64,000 nucleotides of DNA from a bacterium (GTDB lineage: Bacteria > Arandabacterota > Arandabacteria > Arandabacterales > Arandabacteraceae): positions 110,452-174,451 of the forward strand of contig JAOZOU010000005.1 of assembly GCA_029933125.1 (NCBI GenBank), given 5' to 3'. The notes beneath the pieces were generated by a model, which was given only the letters and a program-made list of their open reading frames with translations, was not told the DNA's origin and made no database searches. Below, piece by piece: positions 18,127 to 25,697 of the stretch. The stretch's first letter is position 1. Each line of letters begins with the position of its first letter. The translations under genes and the position numbers were made by a program.

Positions 18127-19187
18127 GGTCTGCATTTGTGAAAATTGCATGCGCTGGATTTTTCGCTGTCTGGATGGGTATCTCTGTCTCAGTAGCAAAT
18201 GCCGCTTTTGAAGCGAAGGCTTGGGTTGGCAGAGATCAAATTGCTATTGGCGACACCGTAAGTTTCCACATCGAGGTCTCGTATAGTCCTGGGGCAAGGA
18301 TGAAGCCTCTGGCTCTTGGAGATGCACTTGGGGAATTCATTATCAGGGACATCAGAGAATCTCGAGGGAAGGTCGGCGAGAGGGAAATAAGCAAGAGTTT
18401 CGACGTCCTTCTGACAATATTCTCGCTTGGGAAGCATACAATTCCTGAGGTGCCGATCATTTTCGTTGATCATGGCAAAACCTTTACAGTTTCAACCCAG
18501 CCGATTGATATCGAAGTCAAGAGCATCCTTCCTGACAATGCTTCTGAAATACGCGACATAAAGGGGCCGCTAAGCGTAGCCAAGCGCTGGCGTGACATTC
18601 TCCTGAGCTATGCCCTGCTAATAGGTTTGATTGCAGGTTCAGCTGCTAGCATTCTTTTCTCGATGAAACACCGCTCTAGGGTGCAACGCCTCATAGAAGC
18701 CCTACTCAAGCCATTGCGCGTTTTGATTGCCTTTGTGTCTCGTATCCTTAGGCTTAGACGCGCTCACGGGCCTCAGGAGCTCGGCTTTGAAATCTCGGTC
18801 AATGAACCCAATCTCACACCCCATGAAGCGGCTCTTAAGGAGCTCGAGAGGATAGAAGCGCTCAACCTGATTGAGAGGGGCATGATCAAAGAGCATTATA
18901 GCCTGGTTTCAGAAACCATACGAAGGTACTTAGAGCGTAAGTACGGCATTCTGGCTATGGAACAGCCAACAAGTCATACCCTTGAAGAAATGGGAGAGTG
19001 TGAGATCAGTGATGCAGCCTATAGCAAGATTGAAGCATTGCTGAGAGAAAGCGATCTTGTGAAATTTGCGAAATACATTCCTCCTGAGGATGTGTCATCA
19101 GGTCTGATATCTAGAGCAAGGGAAATAGTTGAAATCACAACGGAAGCAGTTGGGGTTTCCCAGGGGGTTGGCGATGGTCTTGGCTAA
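18114..19187 (+). CDS. BatD-like / DUF4381-type membrane protein
   Basis: A 357-residue protein with an N-terminal signal segment (to about residue 30, ending VANAAFEAK), a periplasmic beta-rich BatD-like domain (EAKAWVGRDQIAIGDTVSFHIEV), one membrane helix at about 165-185 (LLSYALLIGLIAGSAASILF) and a cytoplasmic helical domain. The middle and C-terminal pattern, in which HEAALKELERIEAL and YLERKYGI appear, resembles DUF4381 tails of Bat operons. It overlaps DUF58. Together with the longer BatD at 21970 it gives this operon two BatD-like proteins. Confidence 0.72.
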   Translation: MALLRSAFVKIACAGFFAVWMGISVSVANAAFEAKAWVGRDQIAIGDTVSFHIEVSYSPGARMKPLALGDALGEFIIRDIRESRGKVGEREISKSFDVLLTIFSLGKHTIPEVPIIFVDHGKTFTVSTQPIDIEVKSILPDNASEIRDIKGPLSVAKRWRDILLSYALLIGLIAGSAASILFSMKHRSRVQRLIEALLKPLRVLIAFVSRILRLRRAHGPQELGFEISVNEPNLTPHEAALKELERIEALNLIERGMIKEHYSLVSETIRRYLERKYGILAMEQPTSHTLEEMGECEISDAAYSKIEALLRESDLVKFAKYIPPEDVSSGLISRAREIVEITTEAVGVSQGVGDGLG

Positions 19188-20178
19188 TCCTCTTTTCCTC
19201 TTTACCCTGGCTCTTGTACCGCTGCTCTATCGCTACATGTTGCGTGAAGGTCCAGAAAGGACTGCTGCACTTCGGTATTCTGACATAGGGTATGTGGCTG
19301 GTGCGGTTAGGGTGAAGCGCAATTACTTTGCCACAATTTTTGGACTTCGAACCCTTTGCATTGCAATTCTTGCTTTTGCCCTGGCCAGACCCCAGCTCGA
19401 GCATGGATTCGAAACCATAACGGGTGAGGGTATAGACATTATGCTTGCCCTTGACATATCTGGAAGTATGCAGGCAGAGGACTTCAAGCCCAACAATCGT
19501 CTCTACGTTGCAAAGCAGGTTGTCTCGGACTTTCTATCACGCGTTGAGAACGATAGGGTTGGGCTGGTTGTTTTTGCAGCCAAAAGTTTTACACGCTGTC
19601 CCTTGACTCTCGACTATGATGTCTTGAAGTCAATGTTAAAGGATGTGGATATTGGAATGATTGAGGATGGAACAGCCATAGGACTTGCCCTGGCCAACTG
19701 CGTCGCTCGTCTTAGAGATTCTCGGGCTAAGAGCAAGGTCATTATACTTCTTACCGATGGAGTTAACAATCGTGGTGAGATCGATCCTCTTACCGCTGCA
19801 TCGCTTGCTAAAGCTGCTGGCATAAGGGTCTACACGATAGGGGTGGGGAAGGAAGGGGGTGCTCCAATCCCTGTAATCGACCGTTTGGGAAGGAAAAGAT
19901 ATGCTCGAAATCCAGATGGGAGCCTTATCCTGACCAAGCTTGACGAAGACACATTGAAACGTATTGCTGAAATAACAGGGGGGCACTATTACAGGGCAAC
20001 TGATGAACGTGCCCTAGACGAGATTTACAAGAAAATACTTAAGATGGAAAAGACGGCTTTTGAAATCAGGCACTTCAAACATCGCAAGGAGATTGCACAC
20101 TATGTGCTACCCCTGGCTGTGATAGCTCTGTTAGTGGAAGTGATACTGGTTAACGCTTTTTGGAGGAAGATACCTTAA
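19174..20178 (+). CDS. batA: BatA-like von Willebrand factor A membrane protein
   Basis: A 334-residue protein with two N-terminal membrane helices (about 3-22 and 54-72), a vWA domain with the MIDAS DISGS motif at 94-98 and a C-terminal helix (about 308-328). This topology matches BatA, placing the metal-binding vWA domain in the periplasm between helices. The ATG at 19174 is preferred over 19129 because it has an AGGGGG ribosome site and the typical ANPLFLFTLALVPLL start. Overlaps the preceding gene by 14 nt. Confidence 0.85.
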   Translation: MVLANPLFLFTLALVPLLYRYMLREGPERTAALRYSDIGYVAGAVRVKRNYFATIFGLRTLCIAILAFALARPQLEHGFETITGEGIDIMLALDISGSMQAEDFKPNNRLYVAKQVVSDFLSRVENDRVGLVVFAAKSFTRCPLTLDYDVLKSMLKDVDIGMIEDGTAIGLALANCVARLRDSRAKSKVIILLTDGVNNRGEIDPLTAASLAKAAGIRVYTIGVGKEGGAPIPVIDRLGRKRYARNPDGSLILTKLDEDTLKRIAEITGGHYYRATDERALDEIYKKILKMEKTAFEIRHFKHRKEIAHYVLPLAVIALLVEVILVNAFWRKIP

Positions 20179-21195
20179 GTGACAATGGGAATCGAATTCG
20201 GGAATCCTGAGGGTTGGTATCTTGCGATAGGTTTGGCTGTCGCAGTTGTGGCTATCATATATGGCAGCTTGCTCTGTCGCAGGGCAATGAGGCGCTTTGC
20301 GGATTCTTCGCTTCTTGCGAGATTACTTGAGAACCACTCGAGACGAAGAAGGCTACTAAAACGTATTCTCATCGTTTCAGCCTTCATGCTTCTTGTACTG
20401 GCCATAACAATGCCACGCATGGGTCGAGGAACACGCATTGTCAAGCGGGAAGGGGCTGACATTGTCGTAGCTCTCGACGTTTCACTTAGCATGTTGGCTG
20501 AGGATGTTGAGCCAAGCAGGATGGAGGTCGCAAAACAAGCGGTCAGAACATTGATTTCAATGTTGCCAGATGATCGTTTTGCACTTGTTGGTTTTGCCGG
20601 GGACAGTTTCATTCACTGTCCGCTTACTCTCGACAAAGGTGCAATCGCAATGTTCTTAGACTATCTTGAACCTGGCTCTGTCCCTGTCCAGGGAACGGAC
20701 ATCGGTAGAGCTATAGAGACGGCAACGCAGGCTCTCAAGGCCAGCAAGGGTAGGGGTAAGGCAATAGTGCTCATTACCGATGGGGAGGATCATGGTGATG
20801 ATCTTGATAAAGCCCTCGAAGCAGCAAAATCGCAGGATATCAAAATATTCGCAGTGGGAATTGGAACTCAATCTGGGGAGCCTATTCCGATCCGCGATAG
20901 TCAGGGCAATGTAATCATGTACAAGAAGGATGAGAAGGACAAGGTTGTCGTATCTAAGCTCAATGCGAGTCTTCTCAAACGGATTGCTACAGAGGCGGGT
21001 GGCGAAAGTTTTGTCATCACTGCTAGCAACAAGGGTGTCGGGAAGCTTGCGAGAGCGCTTGCCCACGTGGAGAAAGGTCTGATTGAAGAGCAAAGTTACG
21101 AGAACTATCAAGAGCTCTTCCAGGTTCCCTTAGTGTTCGCTCTTGCACTCCTTATTATCGAGGCGATGATCGCTGATGGTAGAAAAAATGCTTAA
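20179..21195 (+). CDS. batB: BatB-like von Willebrand factor A membrane protein
   Basis: A 338-residue vWA protein. Membrane helices lie at about 13-32, 62-78 and near the C-terminus (VPLVFALALLIIEAMI). The MIDAS is DVSLS at 100-104, a conserved DxSxS. It follows BatA with no gap (stop TAA then GTG start) and precedes a TPR protein, the classic batA-batB-batC order. Role by family: envelope-associated stress tolerance; no enzyme activity known. Confidence 0.85.
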   Translation: MTMGIEFGNPEGWYLAIGLAVAVVAIIYGSLLCRRAMRRFADSSLLARLLENHSRRRRLLKRILIVSAFMLLVLAITMPRMGRGTRIVKREGADIVVALDVSLSMLAEDVEPSRMEVAKQAVRTLISMLPDDRFALVGFAGDSFIHCPLTLDKGAIAMFLDYLEPGSVPVQGTDIGRAIETATQALKASKGRGKAIVLITDGEDHGDDLDKALEAAKSQDIKIFAVGIGTQSGEPIPIRDSQGNVIMYKKDEKDKVVVSKLNASLLKRIATEAGGESFVITASNKGVGKLARALAHVEKGLIEEQSYENYQELFQVPLVFALALLIIEAMIADGRKNA

Positions 21196-21964
21196 GATTT
21201 TTGCAACACTTGCATTTCTTATTCTCGCAGTATCCCAATGTTCAGGCTTGACTTTTCGCGATAAGCTTCATGACTTTATAAGCAAGGGAAATACCTGCTA
21301 TCATTCCAACAAGCATGAAGATGCTCTCAGATATTACGAGTCAGCTGTTGAGGTTGATTCAAGCAAGGCTGTACCTCATTTTAATGCTGGTGATGCACTT
21401 TATAGGCTGGGTAAATATGAGCAAGGCGCCAGAGAATTCTCGATGGCTGTTGGCTCCCAGAGCGACAGCATTGCTGCAATGAGCTATTACAACCTTGGTA
21501 ATGCTCTCTTTAAGGCAGGCAATATCCCTGGAGCGGTTGAGGCTTACAAAAGATCGCTTCTTATAGACCCAGGCGATGAGGATGCCAAGTACAATCTTGA
21601 GCTTGCGCTCAACCTGCTTGAGCAACAGAAGCAGCAAGAGAAGCAGGAACAAAAGGAGCGGCAAAAGGAGAACGAACAGAAAGGCCAGCAGGGCAAGAAT
21701 GAGCAGCAAGACAAGCGGAAGCAAGAGCAGCAAAACAAACAGAATGAGCAACAGCAAGGTGGGCAGAACCGTGCCCAGGCTGATAGTAGCCAGGCTCGTG
21801 AGAAGCGCGAACCCCAGCTGAGTGAGCAAAACAAGCAGATGCAGATAAGTCAACAGGAGCTTAAGAGAATTCTTGCAGCGATTGAGGCTAGCGATAGGGA
21901 AGTCCAACAGGAGCTCCTCAAGAAGAAAATGCGAATTCGCAAGATAACAGGTAAGGATTGGTAA
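21176..21964 (+). CDS. batC: BatC-like TPR protein with Gln/Lys/Glu-rich linker
   Basis: A 262-residue protein with a hydrophobic N-terminal signal, TPR repeats over about 30-140 (HFNAGDALYRLGKYEQGA, YYNLGNALFKAGNIPGA) and a low-complexity Gln/Lys/Glu stretch at about 145-215 before a short helical tail. The order TPR then charged linker is typical for BatC. Two starts are possible, ATG 21176 and ATG 21188; the second gives a cleaner signal sequence. The biased composition explains a leucine-rich open frame on the opposite strand, which is not a gene. Confidence 0.82.
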   Translation: MVEKMLKIFATLAFLILAVSQCSGLTFRDKLHDFISKGNTCYHSNKHEDALRYYESAVEVDSSKAVPHFNAGDALYRLGKYEQGAREFSMAVGSQSDSIAAMSYYNLGNALFKAGNIPGAVEAYKRSLLIDPGDEDAKYNLELALNLLEQQKQQEKQEQKERQKENEQKGQQGKNEQQDKRKQEQQNKQNEQQQGGQNRAQADSSQAREKREPQLSEQNKQMQISQQELKRILAAIEASDREVQQELLKKKMRIRKITGKDW

Positions 21965-21969
21965 TAACT

Positions 21970-23733
21970 ATGGGAAGATTTGTTTTCTGGGGAATACTTC
22001 TGATTGTCTCGAGTACTGCTCTTGCAAAGGATGCTCAGGTAGAAGCAGTTGTTGACAGAACCAGCTTGGCTGTTGGTGATGTTCTAACACTTTCGATCAC
22101 CATCTATGGAGGTGGTAACGTTGGCGAGCCCAATGTTAGCCAGATCGATGGCTTTGACATCGTAAGTGTCTCCACCTCTCATAGTGTAAGCATCGTGAAC
22201 ATGAGAGTTTCGAAGTCCATGACGTATGAATATCGTCTCATGGCGGTTAGCGAGGGCCAATATACGCTGGGGCCCTTTGAAGTTAAGGTGGATGATGCGT
22301 TGCTTCAAACTGAGCCCATAAAAGTTGTGGTAACGAAAGGGCGACCAGCACAAAGAAGACACGTGAGACAACCTCACGAGAGGGAGGTTACCGCTCAAAG
22401 TGATGATGTCCTTCTCATTGCCTCGGTTGATCGCAAGCGTGCTTATGTCGGACAGCAGGTAACCTATACTCTTAAGTTCGCCTACAGAGTAAATCTTCTC
22501 GGAGATACTGAATACATCCCCCCTGAGCACAGTGGTTTCTGGTCTGAGGATATGGGCCAGACTGGTCCAACCGTCGAGACGATAAATGGTGGAAGATATT
22601 ATGTAATAAGGCGAAGGATTGCACTTTTCCCAATATCCAGTGGGAAGCTCACCATAGGGGAAGCTGCCGTCAGATATGTTGCAGAGGAGCCTCTCTTCTC
22701 CGAAGATCCATTTGCAATCTTCAAGAGAAATCCGTTTCAGATGTTTGGTGGAACCGAGGGAATAGCTCGCAGTAAACCAATCGAGGTAGATGTACTGCCA
22801 TTGCCCGGAGGTGCACCTGCGAATTTCAGCGGTGCTGTTGGGAGATTCAATGTCTCTGTTGAGCCAAGCTCGCACCAGGTCAAAGTAGGGGAATCACTTA
22901 CCCTATCACTCAAAGTCGATGGTGAGGGCAACCTCAACTCGGTTGGTGACATTCCCTTGCCCGAACCAGTGGGTTTTAAGGTTTTTGCTCCGAAGGCGAA
23001 GGAAAGCAAAAGGGTGGAGGGCACAAAGATCTACGGAACGAAAATCTATGATCTTGTTCTTGTGCCGCAGCATGCGGGTAACTATCAAATTGGATCATTT
23101 TCATTTTGCTACTTTGATCCGTATAAGGAGCAATATGTCACAGCCAAGGCAGGACCTGTTGAAATAAGTGTGCTTCCTGGTGGTGAGGTCACACAGGAGG
23201 CTCCAGCTGGCGCAGGTATAGTGGTTTCGCACAGAGACATCCGCCATATTAGAAAGAGCCTCGAGGATTGGGATGATGTAAGGCTTAATCTGAGTCGCGG
23301 TAGAGAGATTCTGGTCCGAGTTGCTCCCATTGCCATTGCTCTTATTGGACTCCTTATGAACGCTATTCATAGAAGATCTGTACGTACAGGGCGTGCAATT
23401 GCAGGGCGCGCCTTGAAAAACTCCCTGAAGGAACTGAAGCGAGCAAGTGAGATTCTCAGGCGGGAGGGCAAGAGCGCGGAGGCTGCAGCCATAGCCTCCC
23501 AGGCGATAAGAAGTTACATTGCGACGCGTATGGGGCGAGGAGTTGCCTCAATCCAGATCTCAACCCTTGAGAATCTTGACAAACTCAAGGTCGACACGCG
23601 CAAGGAGCTCGTTCATCTCATCAATTCACTTGACGAGGTGCGCTTTGCTCCAGTTGGTCTCGAGAAAGACAGAACAAGCGAATTGCTCGAAAGAACAGCC
23701 ATTCTGCTGAAAAAGGTTGATCGCGAATGGTAA
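21970..23733 (+). CDS. batD: BatD-family oxygen-tolerance membrane protein
   Basis: A protein of 587 residues with a signal peptide (GRFVFWGILLIVSSTALAKD), repeated immunoglobulin-like beta domains (starting QVEAVVDRTSLAVGDVLTLSI, a BatD hallmark that recurs around VDRKRAYVGQQVTYTLKF and SSHQVKVGESLTLSLKV), one membrane helix near 450-470 and a cytoplasmic helical tail. ATG at 21970 is preferred to the TTG at 21958. The tail domain starting SLKELKRASEILRREG resembles that of the shorter BatD-like protein at 18114. Overlaps the next gene by 7 nt. Confidence 0.85.
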   Translation: MGRFVFWGILLIVSSTALAKDAQVEAVVDRTSLAVGDVLTLSITIYGGGNVGEPNVSQIDGFDIVSVSTSHSVSIVNMRVSKSMTYEYRLMAVSEGQYTLGPFEVKVDDALLQTEPIKVVVTKGRPAQRRHVRQPHEREVTAQSDDVLLIASVDRKRAYVGQQVTYTLKFAYRVNLLGDTEYIPPEHSGFWSEDMGQTGPTVETINGGRYYVIRRRIALFPISSGKLTIGEAAVRYVAEEPLFSEDPFAIFKRNPFQMFGGTEGIARSKPIEVDVLPLPGGAPANFSGAVGRFNVSVEPSSHQVKVGESLTLSLKVDGEGNLNSVGDIPLPEPVGFKVFAPKAKESKRVEGTKIYGTKIYDLVLVPQHAGNYQIGSFSFCYFDPYKEQYVTAKAGPVEISVLPGGEVTQEAPAGAGIVVSHRDIRHIRKSLEDWDDVRLNLSRGREILVRVAPIAIALIGLLMNAIHRRSVRTGRAIAGRALKNSLKELKRASEILRREGKSAEAAAIASQAIRSYIATRMGRGVASIQISTLENLDKLKVDTRKELVHLINSLDEVRFAPVGLEKDRTSELLERTAILLKKVDREW

Positions 23734-24491
23734 GATCCGGCGTCATAGTTGGGCTTTGTTTGCTCCTCACGAGTTCTCTTTGCAGAGCTGGGGCTGGAGT
23801 GAGCGGGGCTCAGGAGCTTTTTGAGCATGGCTGTGATCTTTATGAGAGTGGCCAGTTTGATGAGGCTGCTCAGGCTTTTGAATCGCTCATCAAGATGGGT
23901 TTAAAGAACTCAACGCTCTATTACAACCTTGGTAACTCCTATTTCAAACAGGGAAATCTTGGCAAAGCTGTTGTCAACTACAGGCGTGCCCTCTTGCTAT
24001 CCCCGAGAGATAGAGATGTCAAAGCAAATCTTGAGCTTGTAAGATCCATGGTCGGACTTAGAGATACAACCGCCTCCTTCGATCTCAGTGGGCTTGCCAC
24101 TTTTCCCCTGAGGACTCTTTCGCCAGAGGAAATCGAGCTTGGCTTCTATATCTTTGCCTACGCTTTTGCCTTTTGCTTTGTAGGCTGCCTCTTCTCTGGT
24201 GGTCAGGCAAAGAGGGTTCTGACAAGGGTGTTGATTGTTTGCGCCATCGTGACAGCTGTATTTCTCACTCTTGAGGCAGCCAGCAGCAATCGTCTAACCA
24301 GCCATAACGAAGGCGTGATCGTTGCGGATTGTTCCCTGATGTCTGGTCCAGGTAAGGCCTTCGAGCAAATCGGTCATTTGCGCCAAGGAGTGGAAGTGAA
24401 GCTTGGCGCGCGCAGCGGAGTATGGCTTGAGGTCCGCTTACCGACCGGACAGATAGGCTGGGTTGAAGAAGAAGCTGTCGAATTAATTTAG
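23727..24491 (+). CDS. BatE-like TPR and SH3-domain membrane protein
   Basis: A 254-residue protein with a signal segment (to about residue 25), TPR repeats at about 28-110 (YYNLGNSYFKQGNLGKA), two membrane helices at about 137-155 and 165-185, and a C-terminal bacterial SH3 domain (about 195-254, GPGKAFEQIGHLRQGVEV, ending WVEEEAVELI). TPR plus SH3 is the BatE arrangement. It closes the Bat operon; 151 bp without a gene follow. Confidence 0.8.
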   Translation: MVRSGVIVGLCLLLTSSLCRAGAGVSGAQELFEHGCDLYESGQFDEAAQAFESLIKMGLKNSTLYYNLGNSYFKQGNLGKAVVNYRRALLLSPRDRDVKANLELVRSMVGLRDTTASFDLSGLATFPLRTLSPEEIELGFYIFAYAFAFCFVGCLFSGGQAKRVLTRVLIVCAIVTAVFLTLEAASSNRLTSHNEGVIVADCSLMSGPGKAFEQIGHLRQGVEVKLGARSGVWLEVRLPTGQIGWVEEEAVELI

Positions 24492-24525
24492 GTGGCTGTC
24501 AAGAGCAGCTTGTGTGAGCTTCCCA

Positions 24526-24555
24526 TTGACGCCTTCTCGCTATTTGTGCTATTAA
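24526..24555 (+). promoter_or_regulatory. sigma70-like promoter before the deoxyhypusine-synthase-like gene
   Basis: TTGACG (five of six consensus bases) and TATTAA (four of six) are separated by 18 nt, 88 nt before the ATG. It lies in the gap after the Bat operon, where a new transcription unit would begin. Confidence 0.42.
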
Positions 24556-24642
24556 GGAAATGCCTGCCTGTTTAGTCAACGGCCGGGTTTCTTGGGGGTA
24601 TGCAGGGTTTCACCGTAGACAGCCAGGGGGTGATGGCTGGCG

Positions 24643-25683
24643 ATGCGCAAGCGTGAGGAACTAGCTGACGGACATAAGCATGGCTTCGAACCACTTGAGA
24701 GGATAGATCCAACCAGGGTGTCAACCTTTAGTGATCTGGTTAACCAGATGGCAAGGACTGCCCTGGGGGCTAGACAGGTGGGATTGGCTGCAGACATAAT
24801 GACCACCATGTTCTCAGATCCAGATTGTACCGTGGTAGCAACCTTCTCAGGTCCAATGACCATTGCCAAGCAGGATTTGATCATTGCAGAGATGATTGCA
24901 CAGGGCTGGCTTGATGCTATTGTGACGACGGGTGCGATAATTGTCCATTCTCTTGTTCAGGACCTTGGGAAAGCACATTTCAAATATGATCCTTCCTGGG
25001 ATGATACTTCACTTTATGAGGCTGGATATAATAGGGTTTACGATACAGTTGAACTTGAAAGAAGCCTTGACGAGTCTGAGGAGCTCGTGCGGAAACTCTT
25101 GGATGAGAGAGCTTCAAGAAACCCCCTCTCGAGTGCTGAACTCTGTCGTATGCTAGGAGAGGTTCTCTTGGCAAGAGGATCGCAGCGAGGCATACTCCAG
25201 GAAGCCTACAGGCGCAACGTTCCAATTTTCATACCAGCATTCACTGATAGTGAGCTTGGACTTGATTTCGCTATATATAACCTTCGGGCAGGGGAGGAGA
25301 AGCGTGTCACCTTTGATCCTTTTCTTGATCTTGATGCTTATACAAAGCTCGTAAGCGAAGCAAACGAGCTTGGCATCTTCACAATTGGCGGAGGTGTGCC
25401 TCGCAATTGGGCACAGCAAGTTGGACCCTATGTTGATTCCATCGTTCGGCGGGGTGTTGCCCAAAGTAAGAAGATTGTAAAATTCAAATACGGTGTGAGG
25501 ATTTGTCCCGAGCCAGTCCACTGGGGTGGGCTATCGGGTTGCACCTATTCAGAAGGAGTTTCCTGGGGAAAATTTGTTTCATCTCAAGAAGGTGCACGCT
25601 TCGCAGAAATCTATGCCGATGCCACCATTGTGCTGCCGATACTCACGCTTGCTATTCTTGAGAGACTTGGTGAAAGATCCTGA
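24643..25683 (+). CDS. deoxyhypusine-synthase-family protein
   Basis: A 346-residue member of the deoxyhypusine synthase family: NAD-binding segments such as ATFSGPMTIAKQDLI, TTGAIIVHSLVQDLG and ITF-like FTIGGGVPRNWAQQ, and the catalytic lysine in SEGVSWGKF (Lys310). In archaea and eukaryotes the enzyme transfers aminobutyl from spermidine to eIF5A/aIF5A. Bacteria lack that target; bacterial homologues have been linked to homospermidine or related polyamine synthesis. It stands alone between the Bat operon and the convergent Hdr operon. Family membership is clear, reaction unknown. Confidence 0.85.
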   Translation: MRKREELADGHKHGFEPLERIDPTRVSTFSDLVNQMARTALGARQVGLAADIMTTMFSDPDCTVVATFSGPMTIAKQDLIIAEMIAQGWLDAIVTTGAIIVHSLVQDLGKAHFKYDPSWDDTSLYEAGYNRVYDTVELERSLDESEELVRKLLDERASRNPLSSAELCRMLGEVLLARGSQRGILQEAYRRNVPIFIPAFTDSELGLDFAIYNLRAGEEKRVTFDPFLDLDAYTKLVSEANELGIFTIGGGVPRNWAQQVGPYVDSIVRRGVAQSKKIVKFKYGVRICPEPVHWGGLSGCTYSEGVSWGKFVSSQEGARFAEIYADATIVLPILTLAILERLGERS

Positions 25684-25697
25684 TCGAGAACTTAGCA

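Noticed and set aside
21359-21907. Leucine-rich minus-strand frame of 182 residues
   Set aside because: It is the antisense of the Gln/Lys/Glu-rich BatC linker and has no start signal.
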